64,000 nt of DNA from Acrocarpospora pleiomorpha (GCF_009687885.1 NZ_BLAF01000048.1:1-64000), one strand, 5' to 3'; numbered from the stretch's first letter, positions 33,783-43,131 are shown. The notes: a model not told the origin generated them from the sequence alone. Numbers and translations: made by a program.

Positions 33783-35207
33783 TCACGGACACGGATGGTC
33801 CGGCCTGACCGCGACCACGATCGAGACGTTCGATCCGGGTGCGACACTCGTCCCAGGAGCCGGGGACTGCCGGATGACCTGCCCGACCTCGTTGCACTGA
33901 TCGTCGATGACCGTACCTTCGGAGCCGAGGTTGAGACCCGCCGACGAGATGGCCTGGACGGCGGAGTCCCGCAGGGTTCCGATCAGGTCGGGCACCTGGA
34001 TGACCGCCGGCGGATCCGTGGGTGTCGGGGGAGCACTGTGGACGTCGACGATGGTCGTCACCGTGGCCCTGCCGACCGAGATCTGCTCCACGTCCGCCAC
34101 GCCGGGGACGAGGGACGGGTGGGGAACGAATCCGGCGGGGTCGCCGGTGCCAAGAGCGCCGGCTTCGTTGCTTCCCCAGGTCCAGACGCTGCGGTTGTCG
34201 AGAAGCGCGGCGGTGGTGCCGCCCCCGCCCGCCTCGATCTGGGTGACGTGGGACAACGGGATCCGTACAGGCGTACGCCGTTCGGCTGTGGTTCCGTCCC
34301 CAAGCTGCCCGACCATGTTGGAACCCCAGGCCCACACGCTGCGTTCGGGGTCCGCCACCGCGAATCCGGAACGCTCACCGGCCGAAATAGAGGTAACCCC
34401 AGTCAAGCCGGGCACCTTTGTCGGGATATATCGCGGCACGTTCCCGCCGAGGCCGAGCTGGCCGCTGGCGTTGTTGCCCCACGTCCAGACCGTGCCGTCC
34501 GAGCGCCGCGCCATCGAGTGCACGCCGTGGGCGGAGGCGGCGATCTGGGTGACGCCACTGATGCCGGACAGTTTGACCGGGGTCGGGCGGTTGACGGTGG
34601 TGCCGTCACCCAGTTCCGCGTACCCGTTGTGACCCCAGGCCCAGACCGTGCCATCGGATGCCAGCGCCAGGCTGTACCGGTAACCGGCCGACACCTGGAT
34701 GATGCCCGTCAATCCGGCCACCCGCTGCGGGACCGGGCGCCTGGTCTGTGTGCCGTCGCCCAGCTGGCGGTACTCGTTGTCGCCCCAGGCCCAGACCGTG
34801 CCGTCGACCCCGAGCGCGAGGATGTGCTTGGCGCCGACCGAGAGCTGGCCGATCTCGCTGAGGCCCGGCACCGGCTCGGGGGTGGTGGCGTAGTCGGATT
34901 CGTACCGATCGTCGCCGAAGCGCCGGTTGCCCCAGACGAACACGACACCGTCTTTGCGCAGCCCGGCGGTGAAGTCGCTCCCAGCGGAGACCTGCCGGAG
35001 ATGCCCGGCGCGGTGCCCATTCGAGGGAAGCCGGCCGACCACAACGGGAGTGGGGCGACTATCGGTAGTGCCATCGCCGATCTGGCCGCGGTGGTTGAGC
35101 CCCCACGAGGTGAGGAAACCCTTGACCGGCACCGCCGCGACCGCGTTTCCGACGCCCAGCGCGGCCGTCAGCATGATCGCGAAAACCACCAGACCTAGGC
35201 GTTTCAT
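33783..35207 (-). CDS. Secreted RCC1-propeller protein with C-terminal PASTA domain
   Basis: A 474-aa protein. The signal peptide is MKRLGLVVFAIMLTAALGVGNAVA. About seven RCC1 units of roughly 50 residues follow, each with a core like VWAWGDNEYRQLGDGT, predicting a seven-bladed propeller. After a Pro/Thr linker (TPTDPPAVIQ) one PASTA domain (VPDLIGTLRDSAVQAISSAGLNLG...SNVSIVVAV) ends the chain. PASTA domains bind peptidoglycan or muropeptides, so the propeller may be presented at the wall. Not part of a clear operon. Confidence 0.88.
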   Translation of the reverse strand: MKRLGLVVFAIMLTAALGVGNAVAAVPVKGFLTSWGLNHRGQIGDGTTDSRPTPVVVGRLPSNGHRAGHLRQVSAGSDFTAGLRKDGVVFVWGNRRFGDDRYESDYATTPEPVPGLSEIGQLSVGAKHILALGVDGTVWAWGDNEYRQLGDGTQTRRPVPQRVAGLTGIIQVSAGYRYSLALASDGTVWAWGHNGYAELGDGTTVNRPTPVKLSGISGVTQIAASAHGVHSMARRSDGTVWTWGNNASGQLGLGGNVPRYIPTKVPGLTGVTSISAGERSGFAVADPERSVWAWGSNMVGQLGDGTTAERRTPVRIPLSHVTQIEAGGGGTTAALLDNRSVWTWGSNEAGALGTGDPAGFVPHPSLVPGVADVEQISVGRATVTTIVDVHSAPPTPTDPPAVIQVPDLIGTLRDSAVQAISSAGLNLGSEGTVIDDQCNEVGQVIRQSPAPGTSVAPGSNVSIVVAVRPDHPCP

Positions 35208-35563
35208 AATGAACCGCCCCGGTTAGGGCGGCGCGTCACATCGGTACGCGGTCGCGGCCGTCTGGCATCCCGACGACCGCCGGGCCCGGTGCTGGGCCTC
35301 CGCCGCCCGGCCTGCCCATCGGCGGGCTCCCGCCGCCGATCCTTGGGATCCTCTCCCAAAGCCCAGGTCGGTACGGCTACATCTGTTGATCTCATTGACT
35401 TGCCTTCCGTTCACCTTTCTCTCAAGGCGTTCCGGCCAGTTCCGGATCCGATGGAACGGAGCGGAACAGGCCGGAACACCGCCTCCGTGCCAACCACGCT
35501 GACGTGCGTATTTCCCTGAACCCCCGGATGGAACATGAGGGATGCTCGGACCCCTGTTCACAT
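35208..35563. other. Gene-free stretch upstream of the RCC1 gene
   Basis: No gene is supported here. It should contain the RCC1 promoter. A minus-strand frame of 112 codons is Arg/Ala/Gly-rich, has no recognisable motif and looks like chance coding in GC-rich DNA. Confidence 0.5.
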
Positions 35564-38488
35564 TCAGATCCTGCGACCTTGGTTCCAGGTTCTGCGCTTG
35601 CTCGAGATCGGCCGCCGGGGCTTCTTCTTCTTTGGTGTACGGTCCGGTGTCGGATCCTCAGGCGCGTCGCGCGGCACGTGCCGACCGGTGGGGCACTGAT
35701 AGACGAAGTGCGCCGGGTTCTCGGCAAGCCGGTCGACCAGCCGCGAGCCCTCTCGCGTCAGCCGGTAGGAATGGTCGACTCCCCTGTCGGCAGATTTGAT
35801 CAGCCGCAGCTGGTGGAGTTCCGCGAGGGAGTCGCGCACCTTCAGCAGCGGGATACACGGGCACAGAACACCGATCAGCTGGTGGAAGGTCAACGCGTCC
35901 GACGCCATTGCACCGAGGAGAAGCAGGGCGATTGGTGATGGTTTCGGCCCCCTGATAGTGGCAGGGCGCTCGTCGGCTGGGGTGGTGGCGGCCACCTGCC
36001 GTGACGGCGTACGCGGGGAAGGTTTTTCCGGGGCGAAAACGGCGAGTTCGCGGCCGTAGCCGATCACCAGCCGGTCCTCGGCGAAGGAAATGGATCGTAC
36101 GGTGTCGGGCAGATAGAGCGTGGTGGGCCCCTCGACGTCCGGAAATTTCCACAATTTCACGGCATTGTCGGACACCACCCCGAGCAGGGGATGATCGGCC
36201 TCCGAGAAGCGCATGAGCGACACATCGGCGAAGTCGCCATTGATCGTTTGCAGAAGGCGGCCGGTGTCGGCGTCCCAAATCCGGATTTTTCCGTCTGCGT
36301 TGGTCGCTGCCAGGAAATGCACGTCAGGCCCATGGCCGTACGCCAATCGCACGATGCCCTGCCCCCGGCTGATCCACCGCCGAATCCGGCCGCTGATCAG
36401 GTCGAGGACGGCGCAGCCATCGCGGCCGCCCAGGAACAGCAGCGGGCGCTCCCGGACCCGGCCGACGGCGATGGCGCTCACCAACAGTTCGTCCACGGCC
36501 GGGCAGGCCACCGGCCGTCCCGTCGTGATCGCGGTCAGCCGCACGCGTCCGGCGGCGTCCAGCGCCACGGCGACGGGACGGCGGGAAGAACCGCCCGCCT
36601 CCAACGCCACGATCGGGCCCGGTCCCTCGTCGCCGCGCCAGATCCGGTGGCCGGTGGCGGTCAGCCGGGCGGTCAGCGTGCCGTCCGCCGCGGCGGTGAG
36701 GATCAGCGGGCCCTCCGGCGACGAGGCGGGGCAGAGGGTGGTCGCCGTGCCGCCGCCGGTGGCGTACCCGCCGACACCCCATTCGGTCGCGAGGGAGAAC
36801 AGCCGCATCCGGTCGTCGCCGCAGGCCGTGATGATCACCGATTCGTGGGCCAGCCGCTGGGTGACCACGCTGACGATCGGCTGGGGATGGCTGACCCGCG
36901 TGTCCGCGACGCGCGGACCGTCGAGCTCCCACATCCGTACGGTCGCGTCCTCGCCACCACTCACCGCCATCGGCGAGCCGTCATGGTTGAGCGCCGCCAC
37001 CGCGCGGACCGGGCCGGTGTGCGCGGCGTAGACCTGCCGCGCCTGGACATCCCAGACGTACCACCCGCGTAGTGTGCCGTCCGCCGAGGCCGACAGCAGC
37101 ATGCGCGAGTCGGTGGACCGTGTCTCCTCGCGCAGCGTCTCCTCCACCGCGGACCGGCTGCTGGCGATGTACAGGTTGGGGGACCCCAGAACGTGGGAGA
37201 GGCGCGCGGACAGCGAAGGAGAATAACGGGCAAGGCCGGTGATGGCGGCGTGATGGCCCAGCAGGGTCTTGCGCACGGCTCCGGCGGACAGGTCCCACAC
37301 CCGGATCGCACCGTCCTCGCCGCCGATCGCGGCGAGCAGATCCGGGTCGTCCTCCAGGACGGTCATCACGGCCATATCTCCCGCGCGCCCGCGCAGCTCG
37401 GCGATGACCTTCCCATCCAAAAGACCCCAAACCAGCCCGGCGCCGTCCGCGCCCCCGGCCACCACGACGATCCTGCCGTCCCGGAAAACCGAGGCGAGTA
37501 CGGTCACCGCCGCCTCCCCCACCCGCCGCCGCTCGACCAACCGGCCCGTGGCGAGCTCCACCACGAGCACCTCGCCCGAGGCACTTCCGATGAGGGCGGT
37601 CATGCCGTCGTGGGTGAGGACAAGCGGGCCCAGCGGCCCGGGCTCGGCCGCGATCTGGCGTTTTCCGGTGCCCAGCCGAGCCGACATCCATGCCGTGCCA
37701 TCCTGGCCGCAGGTCACCACCAGCGGCCCGGCGACGGCCAGCCCGGTGACCGGTCCGTTGTGTGTGGGGAGCGCCTGCAGCAGGTCGCCGTGGCGCAGAT
37801 CCCAGCACCGCACGACCCCCGCCGCGTCGGCGGTGATCGCTATCTCGTGGCCGGGCAGGTACGCGAGAGCGGTCACAGCCCCGGCATGGCCACCCAGCTC
37901 ACGCAGCAGCAGCCCGCCCCGCAGGCCCCACACCCGGACCACCGGATCGTCGCCACCGGTGATCGCGATCAGCCGCCCGGTCGCGACCATGCGCACCGCC
38001 CGTTCATGGCCGGTCAGCGTGGTACGGAGCGCTCGGCTCACGTTGCCGGACGTGGACCACTCGCACTGCCAGGGCAACACCCTGACCGTACGGGGATTGG
38101 CCAGCATCGCGCTGAGATCGCCCTCCCGGTAGCGGATGGCGTCCACCGCGAGGATCTGCCGCCGCGCCTCCGGGTGCGCGGTCAGGTGGCGGGGGAGGGA
38201 GGCGCGATAGACGTCGAAGATCCGCTTCAGATCCAGCACACCCTCCTCCGGCTCGCGCTCACGCTGCCTGGTCAGCTTCAGGTCGTAGCTGAGGATCGAC
38301 ATCGGATCGCCGTACACGAGGAATTCGGGGTCGCGGAGCAGCTGCCCCAGCTGGTCCGCGTCGGCGGCGTGCTCGGCGGCATGGCGACGCAGGTACGGCG
38401 AGGCCAGATCCCAGCGGACCTTGCGGTTGACGGCCGCGGTCCCCAGCAGGCGGCGGAAAACGGCGGCGGCCGCGCGCTCCCTGGTCAC
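35564..38488 (-). CDS. WD40-repeat protein (C-terminal half of a split STAND-WD40 system)
   Basis: A 974-aa protein from GTG 38488, in GTGA overlap with the hydrolase gene. Residues 1-150 are helical and include WDLASPYLRRHAAEHAADADQLGQLLRDPEFLVYGDP, a linker that in related actinobacterial proteins joins a STAND ATPase to its WD40 repeats. About 14 WD40 units follow (such as LTGHERAVRMVATGRLIAITGGDDPVVRVWGL), enough for two propellers. The C-terminus has a winged-helix-like segment (SDALTFHQLIGVLC...LTREGSRLVDRL) and a basic tail, KKKKPRRP. Probable ligand-recognition subunit of the caspase/STAND operon. Longer upstream frames overlap the hydrolase and are not real. Confidence 0.85.
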   Translation of the reverse strand: MTRERAAAAVFRRLLGTAAVNRKVRWDLASPYLRRHAAEHAADADQLGQLLRDPEFLVYGDPMSILSYDLKLTRQREREPEEGVLDLKRIFDVYRASLPRHLTAHPEARRQILAVDAIRYREGDLSAMLANPRTVRVLPWQCEWSTSGNVSRALRTTLTGHERAVRMVATGRLIAITGGDDPVVRVWGLRGGLLLRELGGHAGAVTALAYLPGHEIAITADAAGVVRCWDLRHGDLLQALPTHNGPVTGLAVAGPLVVTCGQDGTAWMSARLGTGKRQIAAEPGPLGPLVLTHDGMTALIGSASGEVLVVELATGRLVERRRVGEAAVTVLASVFRDGRIVVVAGGADGAGLVWGLLDGKVIAELRGRAGDMAVMTVLEDDPDLLAAIGGEDGAIRVWDLSAGAVRKTLLGHHAAITGLARYSPSLSARLSHVLGSPNLYIASSRSAVEETLREETRSTDSRMLLSASADGTLRGWYVWDVQARQVYAAHTGPVRAVAALNHDGSPMAVSGGEDATVRMWELDGPRVADTRVSHPQPIVSVVTQRLAHESVIITACGDDRMRLFSLATEWGVGGYATGGGTATTLCPASSPEGPLILTAAADGTLTARLTATGHRIWRGDEGPGPIVALEAGGSSRRPVAVALDAAGRVRLTAITTGRPVACPAVDELLVSAIAVGRVRERPLLFLGGRDGCAVLDLISGRIRRWISRGQGIVRLAYGHGPDVHFLAATNADGKIRIWDADTGRLLQTINGDFADVSLMRFSEADHPLLGVVSDNAVKLWKFPDVEGPTTLYLPDTVRSISFAEDRLVIGYGRELAVFAPEKPSPRTPSRQVAATTPADERPATIRGPKPSPIALLLLGAMASDALTFHQLIGVLCPCIPLLKVRDSLAELHQLRLIKSADRGVDHSYRLTREGSRLVDRLAENPAHFVYQCPTGRHVPRDAPEDPTPDRTPKKKKPRRPISSKRRTWNQGRRI

Positions 38489-39276
38489 GGCTCGAGCAAC
38501 GCGCGCAGCCGCGCCGTCCGGAGGTAGTTGGCGACCTTGTGGAAGTCGAAGGCGTGCACCACGTCGTGGTCGTCGCTGTCCACACCGGCGAACCGCTGGG
38601 AGATCCCGTTGCGCGGGATCGCGACCAGGTCGCCAGGGTCGGCGAGGTTGGCCCAGCGGGCGACGCCGGGCGGGCGCTCGCCCCGGCCCGCGACCGGGGG
38701 CGGGGTGAGCCGCTCGAAGATCGCCTTGGGCGCGGCCAGCGGCGAGCCGAGCGTCACCCACAGCGGGACCTTGAGGTCGGGTTCGGCATGCAGGGTCTCG
38801 TAGGCGACAACCGTCCCGAGTGAGTGCGCGATGAGCACATCGGGGCGTACCTCCCTGAGAGTGGCCGCCAGCCGCTCTCGCACGGCGGTCCCATCGCGCA
38901 GGTAGGCGGCGGCCTCCTTGATGAATCGCGTCATCAGCCATTCCACCATCCGGGGGCGCAGCAGCCGCGACTCGGCGACCTCAGCGATGTGGGCGCGAAC
39001 GAGGGAGAAGATCCAGCCCTGGGCGGCCCGCTCGCTCGCCGGGAAGCTGGTCAGGAACTGCGCCAGCAGCTCGCCCTCCTCGTCGGTGAGGTCCTCCAGC
39101 TCGTCGTCGCCGCTCTGCCGGCGGGGATCGCGCAGCAGGTCGGCGTAGTAGACCACGGACACATCCCAGCCTCCGGCGAGCCGCTTGGCCCACAGCGCCG
39201 ACAGGTGCGCCGCGGCCTGCTCGGCCGTCTCGCCCTGCCGGAAGTTGCCGATGCCGTGGACGCCCACGATTTTCAT
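38485..39276 (-). CDS. Alpha/beta hydrolase inserted between ATPase and WD40 genes
   Basis: A 263-aa serine hydrolase. VHGIG near the N-terminus (oxyanion region), the elbow IAHSLGT with S152, an Asp in WANLADPGDLVAIP and His residues in DHDVVHAFDFHKV give a plausible triad. It resembles lipase/esterase-like proteins. It overlaps its neighbours on both sides by 4 bp (39273-39276 and 38485-38488), so all three are made together. In this setting it may be an effector that attacks lipids or small esters once the caspase/ATPase is triggered (inference). Confidence 0.85.
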   Translation of the reverse strand: MKIVGVHGIGNFRQGETAEQAAAHLSALWAKRLAGGWDVSVVYYADLLRDPRRQSGDDELEDLTDEEGELLAQFLTSFPASERAAQGWIFSLVRAHIAEVAESRLLRPRMVEWLMTRFIKEAAAYLRDGTAVRERLAATLREVRPDVLIAHSLGTVVAYETLHAEPDLKVPLWVTLGSPLAAPKAIFERLTPPPVAGRGERPPGVARWANLADPGDLVAIPRNGISQRFAGVDSDDHDVVHAFDFHKVANYLRTARLRALLEP

Positions 39277-41204
39277 CTGATGTCTCCGGGTTCGTAGGGG
39301 TGGTCCTGGAGGTAGTCGGCGAGGCCCTGGTGAAAGAGCCGGAACAGCTTGCAGCCGTCGTGGTCGACCCCCGTCCAGATGTAGAAACGTCCGGCCTCCA
39401 GCAGCGGGCGCACCTCGCTCTCGGTCAGGCCGGGCGCGAACTCCGGCACGACGGCCGCCGCGACGTCGGCGGGGAAGCCGTCGCCTTTCGCCCAGGCGAG
39501 CGTGGCCAGCACGGCCCGCAGCCGCTCGCCGTCGGGGCGCAGCCCCAGGTCGAGTTCGAGCACGCCGGGAAGCGTGCGCGGCACACTGCCGCCAAGCCGC
39601 TCGGCCGCCGCGGCGTCGCCGGGCACCGGCAGCGACTCCAGCGCCCGGCCGTAGATCCTGGCCACCAGGAAAGCGCCCCAGCCCCGCCGGCTGGAAACGT
39701 CGTCGGTGAGCGCCGCGGCGACCGCGCGGGCCATGGCCGCGCGGATGGTACGCGACTGGTAGCCGGGGACCTCCTCCAGGCGCTGCCCGAGATGTTGCTC
39801 CAGGTCGGCGCGGAGCTCGCCGGGATCGACCTCGTCCAGGTCGATGAGCATGCCCTTGGCCGCGGCCAGCAGTGGCTCGAAGCGGGTGCTGCGCCGGGTG
39901 CCGACCAGCAACTTGCACGCGCCCTTGGCCAGCGGCAGCAGCAGCCGATCGACCAGTTCACCTGGATTGTCGGCCTCGTCGAGGGCGTCGAACACCAGCG
40001 GCGGCGGTGTCTCCATCTGCTGGATGTGCTCGACCAGCTCGGTCACCGCCTCATCGCGTACGGCAAAGCCAAGCTGCTCGGCCACCGCGGCGGCGATCTC
40101 CTCAAGGCCCCGCCCACGCGCGTGGATCGCGACCAGCGCGTCATTGGGCGAGGGCACACCCTCGGGATGTTGCGCCAGCAGATAGTCCCGGATGTCCGGG
40201 GCAGCCTCGATGATCTTCTTGTGCGCCGCGCACACCAGCGAGGCGAGCAGCGCCGACTTGCCGCAGCCCGGCGCGCCGGTGACCACGCACAACCCCGTCG
40301 CGGCCGGGTCGTCCAGCCAGGGTGCGAGCCGGGACCGCAGCGTCCGGCGGCCGACGAAATGGCCGCGCACGCGGTCGATGAAATGCTCGGCGTCCAGGTC
40401 GGCGACGAACGCGCGGGCCGGGGGAACGACCTCCATCAGCCGTTCCCTGCGGGGGTCGGGCCGCCAGTTGGGGTTAGGGAAGAACGGCAGGTCGGGCAGG
40501 GGAGAACCCAAATCGACCTTCGTGGTCCGCAGCCGCGTGGTCGCGCCGAGCGCGCTCAACCGTAATCGGATGTCGTTGACGAGCCGGTCCCAGCGAACGT
40601 GGCGCAGCGTCTCGTCGGTGTCCAGACCATTTTCGGCGACACGTTCGAGGGTCTCGGCGACCGCCTCGCTGAACAGCCCGTCGTACGTGGAGTCGTTCGG
40701 GCCCGTGGCGGCGATCACCCAGGCGTGTAACTCGTCCTCGGGCACGTCGATGAGCGCGCCCACCCGCGCGGCCCGCCCCGCCCCGCACAGGTCGACGATG
40801 AACAGCATCGGCTCGGGCGCGCCGTGGGCCGTGCGAACCCAGGCGACCACGTCGGTGCCCAACCCGGTCCGCCCACACGAGGGCACCATGTCGAGTTTGT
40901 CCCCCAGCTCCGCGTCCCGCGAACGCCCGCGGTCCGACAGCCTGGTGTGGCCATGCGAGATCACGTGGATGATGCGATGCCCGCCGTCCAGCGCCGCGTC
41001 AGTGTGCGCGAGCACCGCGCCCCGATCCGGATTGGCGACGGCGGTCACCTCGTAGGCCAGTTTCCGGTACGCCTGCTCCAACCGGGGCATACGCGCTTCG
41101 ACAAAAGGCAGGTCGGCCCACGTGCGCGCACCCGTCTCGGGCTCTTCGTCCGCGTCGACGGCCTGGCCGAACCGGCTCACGCCCATCAGCAGCACACGCG
41201 ACAT
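39273..41204 (-). CDS. Caspase-like protease fused to a STAND/NACHT-type ATPase
   Basis: A 643-aa two-domain protein. Residues 1-190 form a caspase-like (C14) domain with the dyad H84 in HVISHGHT and C140 in IVDLCGAGRAAR. Residues 280-640 form a STAND-type NTPase: Walker A TGAPGCGKSA (K316), Walker B PLVFDALDEAD (D406/E410) and an Arg-rich GTRRSTRFEPLL sensor. The chain ends LFRLFHQGLADYLQDHPYEPGDIR, where fused relatives continue into a helical linker and WD40 repeats; here that part is in a separate gene. Such proteins are predicted abortive-infection or conflict sensors that activate proteolysis on ligand binding. Confidence 0.88.
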   Translation of the reverse strand: MSRVLLMGVSRFGQAVDADEEPETGARTWADLPFVEARMPRLEQAYRKLAYEVTAVANPDRGAVLAHTDAALDGGHRIIHVISHGHTRLSDRGRSRDAELGDKLDMVPSCGRTGLGTDVVAWVRTAHGAPEPMLFIVDLCGAGRAARVGALIDVPEDELHAWVIAATGPNDSTYDGLFSEAVAETLERVAENGLDTDETLRHVRWDRLVNDIRLRLSALGATTRLRTTKVDLGSPLPDLPFFPNPNWRPDPRRERLMEVVPPARAFVADLDAEHFIDRVRGHFVGRRTLRSRLAPWLDDPAATGLCVVTGAPGCGKSALLASLVCAAHKKIIEAAPDIRDYLLAQHPEGVPSPNDALVAIHARGRGLEEIAAAVAEQLGFAVRDEAVTELVEHIQQMETPPPLVFDALDEADNPGELVDRLLLPLAKGACKLLVGTRRSTRFEPLLAAAKGMLIDLDEVDPGELRADLEQHLGQRLEEVPGYQSRTIRAAMARAVAAALTDDVSSRRGWGAFLVARIYGRALESLPVPGDAAAAERLGGSVPRTLPGVLELDLGLRPDGERLRAVLATLAWAKGDGFPADVAAAVVPEFAPGLTESEVRPLLEAGRFYIWTGVDHDGCKLFRLFHQGLADYLQDHPYEPGDIR

Positions 41205-41260
41205 CCAGCTCTCCGATCGCCGACCACATCAACGGTAGTCCGCGAGTCAGGGGGAGAACG

Positions 41261-41944
41261 TTACTGCGTTCCTTCCGGAATCTGGTCGGGGGCGATCGCT
41301 CCGTCGCCCGGGACGCCCGTCAGGTAGGCGTGCTGGTGGCCGTTACCAGCGTCGACGTTGAGCTGGTCGAGCTGCGTCGCGGCGACCGACCACATCATGA
41401 CGGCGGTGGACCGCTGGCGAGAGACCAGATCGAGCAGAGGCTTGCGCTGATCCTCGGGAAGGGCTTGCACGAGCGCGTACGTATCGAGCGCGCCCCCCAA
41501 CGCGTTGACGGCACTACGGAACCCACCCCGGGCAACATTGGTGGCAGTCATCCCAGAAGGCGATTCAGCATGCTTTTCTGCGACTTTTCGCACGACATCC
41601 TGCCAGCCACGAACGATCTCCGGCACGGCCGGCTGCGCCGCGGTAGTGGTGTCCCGCGGAACCGCAAGGGCAAGCGCGGCCAGAACCTTGTCCAGCTCCG
41701 CCGCCGTCGATTTGGCCAGCGTGGTCAACTCGCCGATCTGCTTCACATCCCGATCCGCGTCAGCCTTGCGCAGATCGGCGATAGCGACCTCACTCGCGTC
41801 CGGCACCGCGACAAGATACCCGGCCGCCGCTCCACCCAGCCCCGCCACCACAGCAACGACAACCACCAGACGACTCACCCGCCCGGCCCGAGCCCCCACC
41901 GGCGGCGACGCAACCACAGGCTTCCGACGTGCCTTGGTGGACAT
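41261..41944 (-). CDS. Membrane-anchored protein at the head of the caspase operon
   Basis: A 227-aa protein with a short basic cytoplasmic N-terminus, one helix (LVVVVAVVAGLGGAAAGYLVAV, about 26-47) and an outside helical domain of about 175 residues (KADADRDVKQIGELTTLAKSTAAELDKVLAAL). AGGAGGAG precedes the ATG. It is on the same strand and 56 bp before the caspase gene, so it is probably the first gene of the operon. No family recognised. It could be an anchor, sensor or membrane effector. Confidence 0.75.
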   Translation of the reverse strand: MSTKARRKPVVASPPVGARAGRVSRLVVVVAVVAGLGGAAAGYLVAVPDASEVAIADLRKADADRDVKQIGELTTLAKSTAAELDKVLAALALAVPRDTTTAAQPAVPEIVRGWQDVVRKVAEKHAESPSGMTATNVARGGFRSAVNALGGALDTYALVQALPEDQRKPLLDLVSRQRSTAVMMWSVAATQLDQLNVDAGNGHQHAYLTGVPGDGAIAPDQIPEGTQ

Positions 41945-42125
41945 CCTCGCTCCTCCTGCTGTCAGGCTGCGCCCCCGACGCTACTAGTTCCGCCGACCAC
42001 CGTCCATCTTCTGCACGTCGAAAATCGTAAGCCTGCGGACCGGTCTTAATCCGGATTCGGAGAGGTATGAGCGCCTGGTGGAAGGGCGGTGGTCTATCAG
42101 CCCGACCAGGCGAACGCGCCGTACC

Positions 42126-42491
42126 TTATCCCTGTCCGCCGGGCAGCCGGTCGAGGAGTTCATCCACGTCACGGGTCAGAATGTCCCTGACCTCCGCGTC
42201 GGGAACGAGTTCCACGTCTGCGGTCTCCTCACGGAGCCGGTTGAGGGCTTTGAGGATCTTGGGTGTCTTGCCGTCCGCCTCGGCGTCGATCAGCTTCCGG
42301 ATGCGGTCGTGGAGCTTGGCGGCGGCTTTCTGGCTGAGCCTGCCCGCCACGGTGAACCGGTCGACCAGCGCCGCCAGGTCGGTCGAGGACGTGCTGGCGT
42401 CGAAGGTGACGGACTCGATGGTCTCGTTCCCGCGTGGTCGGTCGCGGTGCTCCTGGAAGCCCTCCAGGAGCACGGACTGGCCGACGCCCAC
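42126..42491 (-). pseudogene. Probable gene remnant with FIMAH-like C-terminal domain
   Basis: A 121-codon frame from a GTG at 42491. TDLAALVDRFTVAGRLSQKAAAKLHDRIRKLIDAE...ILKALNRLREETAD resembles the FIMAH-type helical domain found at the C-terminus of large secreted proteins. There is no signal peptide or catalytic part, and the frame stays open upstream into the end of the CYTH gene without a start. It is therefore most likely the surviving 3' end of a longer gene. The alternative is a small unrecognised protein. Confidence 0.45.
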
Positions 42492-42588
42492 GAGCAGTGC
42501 TGGCCCGGTTCTCAGCCCTACAGCTGGATCGGCCGGACCGGAGACGGCTACCGCACGACCCGGCCGAGTCGGGGGAGATCCTTTTGTT

Positions 42589-43131
42589 CTAGGCCGGAGC
42601 CAGTGCCGCCCGCACCAGCGAGTCGTAGGTGTCGGTGGTCCGCTCCAGCTCCACCCCGAGGGAACAGGCGAAGGCGTTCAGTCGCTCCTGAGCGGCCGTG
42701 CCGGACTCGTCCGCGTCGAGGACTTTTTCGATCTCCAGGAACAGTCCGGCGTGCTCGACCTCGTCTACACACAACGCCATTCCGGCTACCTGGGCGGTCC
42801 GCCGAGTCTTCACGATCCGTACGGTCGGACGAAAGCCCATCTGAATGATCGCCTGGTGCATCTGGTTGCGGTCGGCCACTTCGGACTCGTGTTCCAGGCA
42901 GGCCAGCTCGTTGGCCAGGGGCGTCTTCACTGTGAACAGATGCCGGTCACCCTGGGTGCGCAGACGCGCGAACGGCACGCCGATCTTGGATTGTCCGTAA
43001 GCCCAATCGGGGTGTGCGTAGGCTTGATCGTCCTGAAATATCGGCGCAGAGAGAACCAATCCGCGATCCGCCAGGGCGCGCTCCAGGCCGCACAGGTCGT
43101 AGAGCCGGTACTTGACCTCGATCTCCTGCAC
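42589..43131 (-). CDS. CYTH-domain protein (class IV adenylate cyclase / triphosphatase-like)
   Basis: A 180-aa CYTH protein. The N-terminal EIEVKYRL is the ExExK metal motif, followed by basic tunnel residues (RLRTQGDRHLFTVKTP, RIVKTRRTAQV) and acidic CVDEVEHAGLFLEIEKV. Members hydrolyse triphosphates or make cAMP; the CyaB-like layout suggests the class IV cyclase or thiamine-triphosphatase type. It stands alone beside the conflict island. Confidence 0.85.
   Translation of the reverse strand: MQEIEVKYRLYDLCGLERALADRGLVLSAPIFQDDQAYAHPDWAYGQSKIGVPFARLRTQGDRHLFTVKTPLANELACLEHESEVADRNQMHQAIIQMGFRPTVRIVKTRRTAQVAGMALCVDEVEHAGLFLEIEKVLDADESGTAAQERLNAFACSLGVELERTTDTYDSLVRAALAPA

Noticed and set aside
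35223..35561. 112-codon minus-strand frame upstream of the RCC1 gene
   Set aside because: Low-complexity, no recognisable domain, no good ribosome site.
38489..38941. N-terminal extension of the WD40 frame
   Set aside because: It overlaps the alpha/beta hydrolase in another frame and is Arg/Pro-rich; the GTG at 38488 in GTGA overlap is the likely start.
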